From: Chaetorhynchus papuensis
Taxonomy: Eukaryota > Chordata > Aves > Passeriformes > Rhipiduridae
DNA length: 64,000 nt
Assembly: GCA_013396525.1 (NCBI GenBank)
Contig: VWYX01000124.1
Span: 1,018,408 to 1,082,407 of the forward strand
Reading direction: 5' to 3'
Part shown: piece after piece, positions 49,894-61,437 of the stretch
Position numbering within the stretch: the stretch's first letter is position 1
Layout: every line of letters starts with the position of its first letter
The notes under the pieces: model-generated
Databases searched by the model: none
What the model was told of the DNA's origin: nothing
The model's input: the letters and a program-made list of their open reading frames with translations, nothing else
Translations under genes and position numbers: made by a program

Positions 49894-49922
49894 TGCAGGA
49901 TGGACAGGATGGACATCCTGCA
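49894..49922. repeat. Perfect 9-bp inverted repeat with internal tandem GGATGGACA
   Basis: Arms TGCAGGATG and CATCCTGCA flank an 11-base loop. The left arm and loop together hold a 9-base tandem duplication (GGATGGACA twice). The two structures overlap, so slippage may have created the second. Confidence 0.75.
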
Positions 49923-51779
49923 CTCCAGCCTAAAACCTCCCTCTCACTCCCATCATTGCACTGGGGGACTCACATATGACATTTGCTGACACCATGTCAC
50001 TCATATCACCTAGTAAAATTGGTGTACACACAGCTTTTACCTGCATTGTTTATTTAAATTGCAAGCTCTTTAGCACGTGGGTTGTCTGCTAATCTGTATC
50101 TGTGCAGTGTTTAAAATGCTGGACATAAAAAGTGAAGGGACACCTTTCAATTCTCTGTGTGTGCACTACCAGGATATAACATTATTAATAATAGCAACAA
50201 TAATAATACTATAGTAAGAATAGCTGCAATTATAATGATTTGCATGAACAAGAAGGGCATCTCTTTTCTAAATTTGCACATTTTTGTTTATTTGTAGGTT
50301 GATTTTACATTTCCCAAGGCAGATGGCGAAAGTTAGTCTTGTAAAAGCTGTATTTAGACACCCAAATAAAAATATCATGTCGACATTCACACGGCCAGGT
50401 GTTCAGACAGTGTCCTGAGTGCTTTAGCTACTAATTTTTTTGCAGTGGCCAAAGATGTCATTAACAGTTTAAATGTGTTTTTGGTCAGGTGTCTCTGAGA
50501 CCTTTTTGTGGCGCTTCAAAAAAGTGAATCCTCTGAGTACCCTGCTACCTTCTGAGTACTCTTCTTTGCTCACCTGGCTCCCAAGCCAGTGTAATTCCCC
50601 TTAAACAGAAAACTGATGCCCAAGTGTTTTACAGATAGAAATTGAATCTGAGCAGGTTGCACCTGAGGGAAATGCCAGCACTAGTAAGAGCTGGTTGTTC
50701 CTCTGCACTTCTACTAAGGATCATATGAAAAATTAAATCTCAGGTTTCATTTGAGATTAAGGGATTCAAATCTCTGATATTTTCAATTTGAACAAGGACT
50801 GTGAAACAGCATCCCAGCTGAGTGTGTTAACCATTGGAGTCACAAACCTCTTACTGATCTGGGAAAGGAAAAACTGTTGTTTTTTTAGGTGTTTTGGTGC
50901 TCTGGACACACCTCTGATCCGTCAGTGACTGACGAAGTTACTGATCTTCACATTCTACTTTGCACTTCTGCCAGGTTAGATTGGACATCTTTCTGCTTAT
51001 TTTTCTTCTGAGGATCCTTGATGTGAGTCCCTAACTTCCCACCTGGCTGGACGCTGCATTAAAGTAAATTTATTCCTGACTGACTTGTCTGCTGCTCTAT
51101 GAATGTATCTGGAAGAAATGTGTGCTCAGTACTTTTGTAAATAAGGAGACTCTAATGTTGAATTTGACTTTAGCCTAACTTTTGCATCTAGATATGAATA
51201 TTTTTAGGTTTTGTAGGTATTCATTAAAAGAAAAAAACCAAACAACCAAACAATAAGGAGTAGCTGTACAATAGGCAGGCCCTTTTGCTATTTAAGGAGC
51301 ATTTGTAGCAACTTCCACAAAATCTGTGGCAATGGTCTCACTTTATTTCCTACTATGTCTTTTTTGAAGATCAAACCAGTGTGTGAAGCAAAACTTAAAA
51401 ATACAAAACCAATAAAATATTTTAATACAGAACCTAGAGTGCTTTCCTTTTAAATTTCCTAGCTTGTTTCCTGCCTCTGGTCCTGTCACTATTATTGATA
51501 TAAGGAATCCATCAACATATTTTTATGGATGATTAAGAAAGGCTGACCTTTCCTTTGCAGGTACAAATAGGTAGTTCTTCAGAGGCTGTAAATGAATGAC
51601 AAGATAATTCTATCCATTTAATATTGAAGTGATGTTGATAGTATCATTCTTCTCATGTTTGAAACGGGAAAGTATAGAGACCTTTCTCCCTCACTCTGTT
51701 CTGCTTTATGTGATGGATTTTCTCTCTGACTAATCGCTGTCACATTAACCTGCACTATTTCATCCTTCAGAGCTGTCAA

Positions 51780-52260
51780 GATAATGACGATAATCGAAGT
51801 GGCTCATTGTAGGTAAAGGAAATTATATGAGCAAAGTAATATCATAAAACAGTGTTTAAATATTTTAATTTCATTTGTCAGGGCTGCCCCAACACTTCAT
51901 TACACATATAACCATCTCTCATCAGTGGAATTAGTGCATTATTCATTACTGTTAATTATTTTCACATAATGGCTGCCCTGATATATTTAACCTCCACATT
52001 ATATCTCAGATAATGGGCCTGTAAAATTGAATTGTGTGAAGAGCGGAGTTCTAAAGCTCATTTGCAGAACATCAAAGAACAAAGAAGAGGAAAAGAATTC
52101 TAAATGGGACATTTCACCCAGCTGGGGCCAAACATTTGTTTCTGTCTGATTTGCATACAGAAAATAGGTGGTTCAGAAGTGGTTTAACATTGTACATGCT
52201 GTCTGCTCCTATTACATAGCCAATTAGAATTTGTTAATGTCCTGAGTGTTTGAGACAACT
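51780..52260. promoter_or_regulatory. Candidate conserved non-coding element
   Basis: About 480 bases dense in homeodomain-type cores (ATTATTCATTA, GTTAATTATT, CCAATTAGAA), with a POU octamer ATTTGCAT at about 52150 and a GATAATG pair near 51780-51792. It has no simple repeat, no transposon similarity and no coding frame. This texture is typical of conserved developmental enhancers in vertebrate gene deserts. The call is inference from sequence texture; conservation was not tested. Confidence 0.3.
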
Positions 52261-55200
52261 TACAAGCCAATATATTGTCTGAATGGCAATGAGATGGAAA
52301 GTTAACAGAAGAAAGTAGACCTTTCTGAAGGACAGACCACAAAATCACATGGCATATCTAGCTGTCACCTACACCAGAAGTTAATACTTCTTTTGACAAA
52401 TGTCTGTAATATAGAAATAAATTATCAAAAAGTGCTGCTCAGGACTCAGAAGATCCAAGCCTGAGAAATTCCAGCAGTGCTCTAGTAATTACTTGGTTTT
52501 CCCTGGGACAAATTCTCTGATGCTACCCGTCATGCATGATGTGTAAATGGGTGAGAAGGAGAATGCAGCCTCCTGAACAAGATGAGGGGATCTGCCCTGA
52601 ATGCAGCAAGCTGGGTCAGCAGCCCTGATGGACTCAGAACCACACAGCACGTAAGAAATGCTTGGTTGCCACCAGGCTCTCTCCAGTGGGGCTTGGCCAT
52701 GCTGAGGTTGGTGTGTCTGCACTGCTCTTTCACAGGATGGGAAATGCGAGCCTCCCTTCCTCTGCTTGACCACATGTCTTGAACATTCACCCCAATAAGA
52801 TAAAGTCTTATTGTCCAGGTATGGGATTTTGCATAATTTAGCGTTTGAGATACCAGCTGAATTACTAGAAGTAATTTCAGCTCTAAGCTGCAATTTAGAG
52901 GACATAGTCTGTCCACTCTAACTGCATGGATTTAACTGAACAGCTGTATTTTTTTTCATTTAGAGGCTTATCCATTATCCACAGATTCCAATGGACCTGA
53001 GAAGGCGTTGAAATCAAACACTTTACAAAAAGAACATTTATCAACAGTTTAACATGTTACAAAGGCTAAGGTCAGTTCAAAAAAACCCTGACTTTTTGAA
53101 TGGAAAATAAACTGGAATTTTCTTCAAACTTTAGTCTCTGAGTGTTAGTGAAGTTTTCTGTGAAGTTCCCACACAGCTATATGAAGCACTCTTTTGCTTT
53201 CATCAAAAACTTCAAGAGAATAGCTCTTCCGAAATTCACATGCAAAATATACCTTTTCTCTGTTTCATATCTATAGTAAATTTTATACATCAAAAAATTA
53301 TTTCAGACCTATTTCTTGGCTGTTACAGAATAACTTACGGCTGATGATGGGACTATGATCTCAGAGGTAACTCAGCAAATCAGAAGTCAGAAAATGTTTA
53401 ATGAATAACAACACAATTCACTTGAGGTCATTAACATACTTTAGTCTTATTGGCTAAAAAGTCATAATTCACAGGAATGATAAATGCCTTTTTGCTAAGT
53501 GGCAGTAGGTTTTTGGCCATATCATTAAATATTTATACAACATATACATAAATCTTCCTCCACTTGGCATCATCTGGGATTCATTTGGAAGAGACCCATT
53601 TATTTCACTTTGTAATGTTTCAAGATTGTTGCAGGCTTCAGCCTCAGCCTCCAAACTCTAGATCCAGAGTTGTTAGAAGGGAAAACCACATTTGCATGGA
53701 TCCACCTTAGGAGGACAAATCCTCTCTTCTTAATCTGTCCATTCTCAGAATGTGATTTTTTATGGATACATAAACAGTCTTTTATACATCATACAAGCTG
53801 TGTGAACAAAACCTGCTGATGGTCTCTGCTTTCTAAACCAATTTTATTTCATATGATATTTTCAGGGTACCATGGAATATGGATAAATAGACAGATTAGA
53901 GAGATCAGTACGTGAATGAAAAGATTTCTCCATATCTAAATACACTGGTGTTGGACTTTGGCCAAAAGCATGAGAAATATTCAGTCTTCCCACAAATATT
54001 TGGATATTTCCAAATAGGAATAGACTGTCAGGACTTGTCTGTCTTTCTATTCCTGTCTAATTAGATTTTTTTCTCTCCTGAAGCAGCTTCTGCTAGGGAG
54101 TTAAGTTTGTCTTGCATCTGAATTTCACTCCAACAAAAATCTCAAAGTCAAAGCCCTCTATTCAGATGAACATTTCCCCATGTCACCTATATGCTGTTCT
54201 GGTGAGACAAATACATTAATCTTATCAAAGTTCCATATTTTGATTGGAGGACCCTGGCATATTTTGCTGTTTTCTTTTGACTGAAAGAAAAAACAAAACC
54301 AAACAAGGACTGGATGAGGAAATTCAAGAAATTCCTCAAAAGTGGGAGGATACCTCAAGAACTACAGGTCAACTGAATAAAAATAACCTGTGATTTTATC
54401 TACAGCGTCTTTGTATCCTGGATACCCATCATGTATCAAGTATTCTCCTCAATGGTGTTATGGAGATCCAAGAAAGTAAGAAACTGAGTTTTTTCTCTAT
54501 AGTAAAATGTATATAAAGCAATGGATGAAAAACTGTGGCATCAAGAAATCTCTTTAGGCTTGCTGATATGGTACAAAAAGTCAGTCTCAAGAAAGATTGT
54601 TGAGATGTGTTGGATAAAGCCTGGTGGTTTCAGCTTTTTTTAAAGTGAGATATTCTTTTTCTCTGGAGGTTGAGGTATTAAAAAATTTTGCATTGTTGAA
54701 AGAAATACATGCATGGGAAACACCACAGTTGATGGCAATAATTAATCTTATAATAGCATTTTTCTTATAATACATATTGATGTGTGCGCACAGACACACA
54801 CACAAAATCAGAGTAGCTGTTTCTGTTAAACTGTCTTGAAATTGAGTTACTAATTGAGTAGAAGTGTGACTGGAACATAAGGAAACAGGATTTCAGTTGT
54901 TGTCTAGAGTATATTTCCTACCAATTAATGCTGCTGAAGGATGACTGCTTTGAAATCTGTCAGGGTCAAGGGTTGCAAGATCATATAAGATACTAAGAAA
55001 GTACTCTCCCTACTGAGTCTCAACTCCATAACTGTAGAGTTTTTCCATGTTGGCAGTCTCAGGTATGACAATTCCTGTTATAATGTGAGATAACCTTATT
55101 TCAGAACTATACTTAACCTAAGATATGATCTTTGCAAGAAAAATACACTGTTTTACGATGGACTAGCACTTTGAATGTACCTAGGAGTCTTAAATATTTT

Positions 55201-55263
55201 GAAAGCATGAATCAGCTTGTATTTTCAGGACATTGATGGGTATATCTGAATACATCCTGCACC

Positions 55264-55281
55264 AAAAAAAAAAAAAAAAAA
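55264..55281 (+). repeat. Poly(A) run, 18 bases
   Basis: Eighteen consecutive A bases. I looked upstream for a retroposed gene or SINE body and recognised none, so it is called as a homopolymer only. Confidence 0.9.
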
Positions 55282-58200
55282 GGAAATATTGCATGGACTT
55301 CTATTATTATTTCTATGAAGTTGTGTGGAAGTTAGGTCCTTTGAAAATTTGAAGGATACCACAAAACCTTTCATAAAAAGTTTCTAGCAAGCAGCTGCCT
55401 GGGTAAGTTTAAAAGCAAATGCTAGAGTTGCATTTGAGTGGTGATGAAATATATCACCTCATGCAGTGGAGATTTTTGATTAGTTTTGAGTAAAACACAT
55501 CTTTTCCAAGATAAAGAACATAAAATCCTAGATCCTCTTTCCAGTCTCTGTTTATACATATGTCTGTCCAATATTTTTGTAATACATTGCAAAATATTTT
55601 TCAAAAGCCTCATTTTCTCTGATGGATTAGTATTAAAACACGTGTGGAAAATTGAATGCATAGATTTTACAATCAGCTATACTATATAGGCTACCAATGA
55701 AACTACCCAGCAGAAGGATATGAAGATAGGAAATAGTTGTGTTGGAGGGGAACATCTCAGGATTCTGTGGCCCCATGACAACAGCACTCTGCTGCTAGAG
55801 GATAAATCCTCCTTCTTGCATTGCAGAATCAGAAGGGAAAATGCATAAACAGCACTGAGAGAAGGTAAAGATGATCTTCAGACACATCTGCAGAAGCGAA
55901 TGACAGAGTCTGGCTTCCTCTAGATGTTTGTCTCTTCTAAACACACCTATTTGCACAGGATCTCAGCTTCCATGGGCAGAGGTCCCAGCAGATCCCACAA
56001 GTGGCCTGTCCTTCCTTGAGCTGTCCATCTCACTCAGGCCCCGCACTAAGATGTGATCTGCAGCTCTGACCCTTCTCCTGAGTAAGTTCTGTCACCGTGT
56101 TCAATCATGGAAAAGGAAGCAGCACTCTGAGTATGGTTCAGCTTGCTGAGTGTTGTGCAAATAAAAGATCCAGAATTAATGGTTCTATTTCTAGAGGGGG
56201 ACAGGAGTTTGAATACAATCCAACTCTGTACCAGAGTGCAGAACTATGTCTAGAATGAGACAAAAAGAAACAAAAAGAAATGTCTCTTGGACAGTTTCCA
56301 CAAACATTTCTCCCAGTCTATTCAGCTTACCAGGAATGGAGGCACCTGACTTAGGTGCTCTGAATTTCCAGGCTGTGTGTAATCTTCGTTGGGTGTTTCT
56401 ATTAGTCACTGTGCATCCTGACACAAAAACAAGATTTCTGAAATTGGCAGAGATTCGTGTTCATTGCTAATAGTTCTGACGAGATTTACTCCTTAGAAGA
56501 AGGGGACAAGCTCCAAATATGACAAGAGTGAGATGGTTCTTCAACCTTTAAGTTTCAGCAGAATGAGGACTGTCCTGACTATAGATCTTTCAAAACTGAG
56601 TTGAAAGAAATCTGTCACTCCCTTCTCTCTTCCAAACAAAGACTGTCAGAAAGGAAAGTTGTAGAGAACTTTGTGTCAGATACCTTGAAAACTGTAAAAA
56701 AAGGACACTTCGAGGGATGGCTGTGCTTTGAAAACGGAAAAAAACTCGAGAGGTTTAGAGACAGTAGTGAACTTGCAATCTCAAAATGTTATCTGGAACA
56801 CAACCCCCCACCCCCTTTAAATTACAGTTTAAAGAGCCTGGTTAAAACATTCTTAAAATTATGTTTTTATTTTATTTTTCTCCAAGAAAAGCCTAGTAAT
56901 TCTATTGTCTTCCCACATTTCTATTGCAAGTGTATGTAAGGGAAAATTTGCCTCATGGAGGGACTCAGATTTCATATAATTCTTATTTCATCTTAAACAA
57001 GAGGATTTATACAATCCAAGATAAGGAGTGTGTTGTGCACTCCTTAGGTACATGTACATCCTTCCTGATACATCCTACTAACTGCCCAGACAAAAGATGT
57101 CCTAAGGCTACCTCTTCAGACAGTAAGGTACTGGCTGACAGCTCTGGGCTTTAAGACAAATTAAAATAAGCCAATTTTTCAGTCTGTAGGTCTAATAAAG
57201 CTTCTGGCTTTCAGTTCTGTCAATGACTATGAATAAAATTCCCCAAAAAGAAAGAAGACAGGATGTTTAGTTTTCTGATGAGGGTGATTTTAAGGTGAAG
57301 ATCAATTCTGCAGTTCCCATTTAAGCTCTCATCAGTGAGAAGATCCTGTCATTAGAGAATCAGGAAAAAAAAGTTTTCAATTCCTGCTTCTCCATTCTGA
57401 CTGCTCAACTCTCTTTTCACTACCACCCTGTGAACTGAATTCTACTTGAGAATGTAATGGGGGCCAAAATTTCTATAGGGCAGTTGTTTGGTTTTTCAGA
57501 GTTTAATTTGGTGACATCAATGTATAGTGGTAAAAATTTCATATTCTTTTACAAACACTGTGCTTGTTTTGTTCGGAGCTTCAAAATATACCTTCAAGTT
57601 AATGTTCTGCCAATAATGTGCATCCTCATGCCCTCACCAGTCATGTATTCATTTCTGAATGCTTCCTTGTTTTAAAAGATGTTGTTATGTCACCAAATCA
57701 AAGAATCCTGTAAACAGCAGCGACTAAAATATATTTGGAGACCAGAAAATTAATTGAGAAAAAAGTTTTACTTTTCTTTTGGTGCTAAAAATATTTACAT
57801 TACTATTTTATATTAAGATGTTTTTGAGATACAATGGAGTAAAAAGGTTTTCAAATATCCGATTACTTTTTTCCTAAAAAAAAGTTCATTTCCAGAATTT
57901 CCTTTTTTTTCCTGTCTGTGATCCACATGAGAAATCATGTGGCTTATTTTCTTATTAGTTAAGGACTCCTCTTTGCAGACAATGTTGTCCAACACAAAAG
58001 TGAGGAATTGGCCACCCATCCTCTGTTGTCTGAAAGGTATGTTTGTATTATTATTTTAAGCTGGACTGCAAATGTACAGGAGCAAATTTTCCAGTCATTC
58101 CCACACAGCATGCTTTTCCTCACTTCACAGGTAAATCTTAGAGAACATGAACTGGATTCTTAGATGAAAAAAAATGAAGTTTTGAAACGTGTCTGACAAA

Positions 58201-58350
58201 ACCCCTGCATTGTGCAGTATGGGTATCAATGTTCCAGTGATTCACCCTGCAAACCTGCTCCTGTAGCTCTTGATAAACAGAGAGAAGAAGCCAATCTGCA
58301 CTGTACAACTGTACCCTGAAGACATAGGTTTGCACACAGGCCAAGCAGGA

Positions 58351-58390
58351 AATTATCTAACTTCATTGTAGAAAATGAAGTTAGGTAATT
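58351..58390. repeat. 17-bp-stem inverted repeat, 6-nt loop
   Basis: Left arm AATTATCTAACTTCATT (58351-58367), loop GTAGAA, right arm AATGAAGTTAGGTAATT (58374-58390). Sixteen of 17 positions pair exactly, and the remaining one (T against G) would be a wobble pair in a plus-strand RNA. It is the longest hairpin I found in the window. The stem is shorter than usual for a microRNA precursor. A terminal-inverted-repeat remnant or a cruciform are alternatives. Confidence 0.88.
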
Positions 58391-59640
58391 ATGGTGGAAA
58401 AGCAACAGAATTATTTGGGATACAATGTGAAAGACAAAAAGATTCACCTTTACTTTGTAACGCAAAAGGCAATGTTTCTATGCTAACTTCAATCAGTGCT
58501 TCCCCATCTTCACTAGATACGGCTCTACATTCTGCACAGCTTTTTTGATTTCTGCAAACTCCTCCCTGATAACATCTTTTCTGACTTTTCACTGGCTTCC
58601 ACAGAAAAAAGATCTCATTGTTAGATGTTCCTTGTGCTAACTCATTCAGTAACAAACGTCTGTGTACACCTAGATATCCATGAGATAAACTTTCGATTAT
58701 TTCTTTCTTGCTATAAAACAATTTTTCAGTAGTTTAAAAAGTTTGTGGTTTCAATACACACATATGAATCTTTAAACTGGTTTTACAGGCCGTAAAAATT
58801 GTAGAAATTGCTGGGGACAACCCAACCAAGAAGGGTTTTTAAATTTTTATTTTTTTACAAGTTAATTTTCTTGTCAGAAAATTAATACATTTTAGTGCTT
58901 AGTCCTGTCCCTTGGTATAGAATTTTTATGAAGAGAAAAATCTTCTCACCAAGTTGACTGCTGAGAGAATTCCTTTTCTGGGAAAATATCTGTATTCAGA
59001 AAGCATGAAAGTAAGTTTATATGTCTGAAAAAATTAAGGCCATATTTATATACTTGATTTTGTCGTTAATTATCTCATCTAATGGGGTTAGGTCTTCAAG
59101 TCAGACAAGCTGTATTACAATATGTTGCTAATGACTCCATACATTTATGGAGCTTCATAAATTGTTTTTAAGCAAAGTGGGCTTGAATAATTCAAGCATT
59201 GCCATGAATGTTAGTGCTTGCAAGATCATAAAAGCATCTCTCTTAAACAAATGGTCAGTGGAAACCAAATTTGTTGCAATTTGTGTTGATCTAAAAATAA
59301 AAGAAAAATGGATTGCAACTGTTTAGGAATTGTGTCTCTAATGTAAATATAAGGTTCAGGGAGAGTAACTCTTTGAAGTAAGGAAGCCGTCCAGCAACAT
59401 TCCCTCACTTCAGGTTAACCTCACATAGGGTTAAATTAATGTGAAAATAATCCTAATGAACTTGATAAGAGAGTATGATTCTTAATTTTTAAAAATCTTA
59501 ATAAAATTAATGCATTCATTTCAGTTATATAATATCTCTTGTTTCATTGTCCCATAGGTCTTTGAAATAGTGATTTATTGTCATTACAGTATTTTGACCT
59601 AAGAGTAGCCTCTGTCATAAATCACAGCCTCTGTGGGTGT
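58391..59640. other. Unique non-coding stretch
   Basis: AT-rich sequence with no recognisable gene or repeat until the MIR-like segment that follows. Confidence 0.6.
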
Positions 59641-59726
59641 AGGGAAGCCAAGGAAGCTGGCTTACCCAAAGTCATGCATCTGGTGACTGGCAGGATTCTT
59701 GCTTGGACATCATGTGCTCCAAATAG
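59641..59726 (+). mobile_element. Probable MIR SINE relic
   Basis: The segment 'gcttacccaaagtcatgcat' continuing 'ctggtgactggcaggattctt' and 'catgtgctccaaatagc' follows, in order, the MIR right-half landmarks (cttgcccaaggtcacacagc, tagtaagtggcagagccggg, ctgactccaaa). Sequence just upstream (59560-59640) may be the decayed left half. MIRs are ancient tRNA-derived SINEs shared among amniotes and are expected in birds only as diverged relics. The match was judged by eye. Confidence 0.5.
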
Positions 59727-59784
59727 CATTAAATAATGGTTCTTTTAATGAGTGGTTATGTTGATGTGTCATTCTACATAGCCT

Positions 59785-60889
59785 AGAATAAAAAAGGAGA
59801 ATTTCAGTTGGAAGGGGCCTAAAAGGATCATTTGGTACAACTGAATGAGCAATCCAGGGCTGACCAAAAGCTAAAGCATGTTGTTAAGAGCATTGTCCAA
59901 ATGCCTCGTAAACACTGAGGCTTAGGGCATCGGCCACCTCTCCAGAAAGTCTGTTTCAGGGTTTGACCACACTCCTGGTACAGGAATGTTTCCTAATACC
60001 CACTCCAAACCTCCCCTGGCACAACTTGAACTCCCATGGACACCAGGGAGAAGAGATTAGCACCTCTCTCTTTGCTTCCTCTCCTCAGGAAGATGGAGAG
60101 GGCAATGAGGTCATCCCTCAACCTCACTTTTCTCAGTAAAGACTAGCCCAAAGTCCTTAGCTCGTCCTCATAGGACATTCCTTGTGGCCTGCTCACCACA
60201 CTCCTCTGGATGGATCCCAGGACCTCCACATCCTTCTCAGATTGTGGGGCCCAGAACTGCACACCATACTCCAGGTGAGGCAGCACCAATGCTGAATACA
60301 GTGGAATAATCACCCATTTTGACTGGCTGGTGACCCTGTTTGATGCATCCCAGGATGCAGTTTGCTCTCTTGGCTGCCAGGGAGCACAGCTGGCTCCCAC
60401 TGAGCGTGTTGTCAACAGCACCCCCAGACCCTTTTCTGCAGCTTGCTCTCCAGCCACTCTCCCAAATTATTCTTGTGCTTGGTGTTACTCCATCCCAGTG
60501 CAGAATGCACTATTTGGACTTGTTCAGGATAATCCTTTTAATCATAGCCCAGTGAACCAGTCTATCAAGATTCCTCCTCTTATGAGAGGATATCCAGTTA
60601 ATTAAACATGACTTTCCCTTTGTGAGCCCATGTTGACTGCGCCTAATGATCATATTATTTTTTAAATGCCTTCCAGTAGTACCAGGTATAATCTTATACA
60701 TATCTTTTTCAGAAATTGAGGCTAGACTAACAGATCTGTAATTCCTTGGGTCTGTCCCTTTTGTAGATGGGAACAACACTGGCCTGTTTCCAGTCAGTAG
60801 GGACCTCCCCAGACTCACAAGACCTGTGGTAGATGATTGAGAGGGGTCCTGCCATGATATCTGCCAGTGCCTTAAGAACTCTGATTAGT
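59785..60889 (-). mobile_element. CR1 LINE, long copy lacking the reverse-transcriptase core
   Basis: At about 1.1 kb this is the longest CR1 copy in the window, in minus orientation. Read on the minus strand it has the N-terminal part of the ORF2 reverse transcriptase (60886 down to about 60585), then the ORF2 C-terminal region (about 60575 to 60143), then the 3' untranslated region down to about 59785 with 'ggccccttccaactgaaatt' near its end. Tail units are decayed. The 5' end is truncated near 60889. The central palm region of the reverse transcriptase (LDFSKAFD to FADD in intact elements) is missing at about 60570-60585, so the copy is internally deleted as well as 5'-truncated. Confidence 0.9.
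60143..60886 (-). pseudogene. CR1 ORF2 (reverse transcriptase) remnant with core deletion
   Basis: Minus-strand translation first gives an N-terminal block 'ALADIMAGPLSIIYHRSC', then 'SGEVPTDWKQASVVPIYKRD'. After a frame change it gives 'RNYRSVSLASISEK' and 'SQHGLTKGKSCLINWI'; CR1 usually has NYRPVSLTS and SQHGFTKGKSCLTNLI here. It then jumps to 'NLDRLVHWA' and, in another frame, 'GEQAAEKGLGVLL', 'IPLYSALVLPHLEYGVQFWAP' and 'MSYEDELRTLG', all C-terminal ORF2 landmarks. Stops and frameshifts are present and the catalytic core is absent. The remnant is inactive. Confidence 0.88.
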
Positions 60890-61263
60890 TCTTGTTCATG
60901 AACATGAAAGAAACACTACGCAGACACTTCTGGAGTGTCCTGGAACCATCAGCTGCCCTGTGGGAATACTCCATGTCCCACAAGACCAACATCATTTATT
61001 CATCTCCAGGCTCTGTCAGTCATCAATGACTGACATATTTTTGGTAGAAAACTGGCACAAGCTCCTACAGCTCAAGAGCTGAGCTGGGAAGGTGACATTT
61101 CCTGGGCTGGAAGGTGACATTCCTTTGTGTAGAGCGGTACCTTCTGAGCAAGGGTTTGTCTTTGTTTTTTCTTCTCTCTTCTCTGTAGCGTGATGAGGCA
61201 AGCTGATTAAAGGTGAAAAAAGCATACTTGACACTAGTTTTAGATTAAGAACCTCAGTGGGTC
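60890..61263. other. Spacer between two opposing CR1 copies
   Basis: About 370 bases of moderate GC content. A tandem pair built on 'gaaggtgacatt' and 'tcctgggctggaaggtgacattcc' lies near 61089-61123. I recognise no gene or repeat family. Confidence 0.55.
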
Positions 61264-61437
61264 TGCTGTGTGACCAGAGAAGTTGTGGATGTCCCAAAAC
61301 TGGGAGTGTTCATGTCCAGGTTGGATGGGGCTCTGAGCAAACTGGTTTAGTGGAATGTGTCACTGCCCATGGCACTGGGCTTGGAATGAGATGATCTTTA
61401 AGGTCCCTTCCAATCCACATCATTCTGTGATTCTGTA
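61264..61437 (+). mobile_element. CR1 LINE, 3' end (5'-truncated)
   Basis: A CR1 3' end in plus orientation. It reads 'cagagaagttgtggatgtcc' near 61276, 'ggttggatggggctctgagc' near 61320, 'gatgatctttaaggtccctt' near 61391 and 'ccaatccacatcattctgtg' near 61410. It ends with ATTCTGTG and ATTCTGTA units at 61422-61437, fixing orientation. The piece has no ORF2. It lies about 370 bases from the 5'-truncated end of the minus-strand copy. Confidence 0.94.

Larger units (their letters stand above)
47515..58350. other. Long unique AT-rich non-coding stretch
   Basis: No recognisable gene and no interspersed repeat of known family across about 10.8 kb. Candidate conserved non-coding segments lie at 48960-49110 and most clearly at 51780-52260. 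An inverted repeat lies at 49894-49922 and an A18 run at 55264-55281. Overlapping minus-strand frames at 52489-52916 are open in two registers but have no recognisable domain. Confidence 0.6.

Noticed and set aside
55200..55281. A18 run as the tail of a retroposed gene or SINE
   Set aside because: No recognisable body or gene-like sequence precedes it, and no flanking target duplication was seen.
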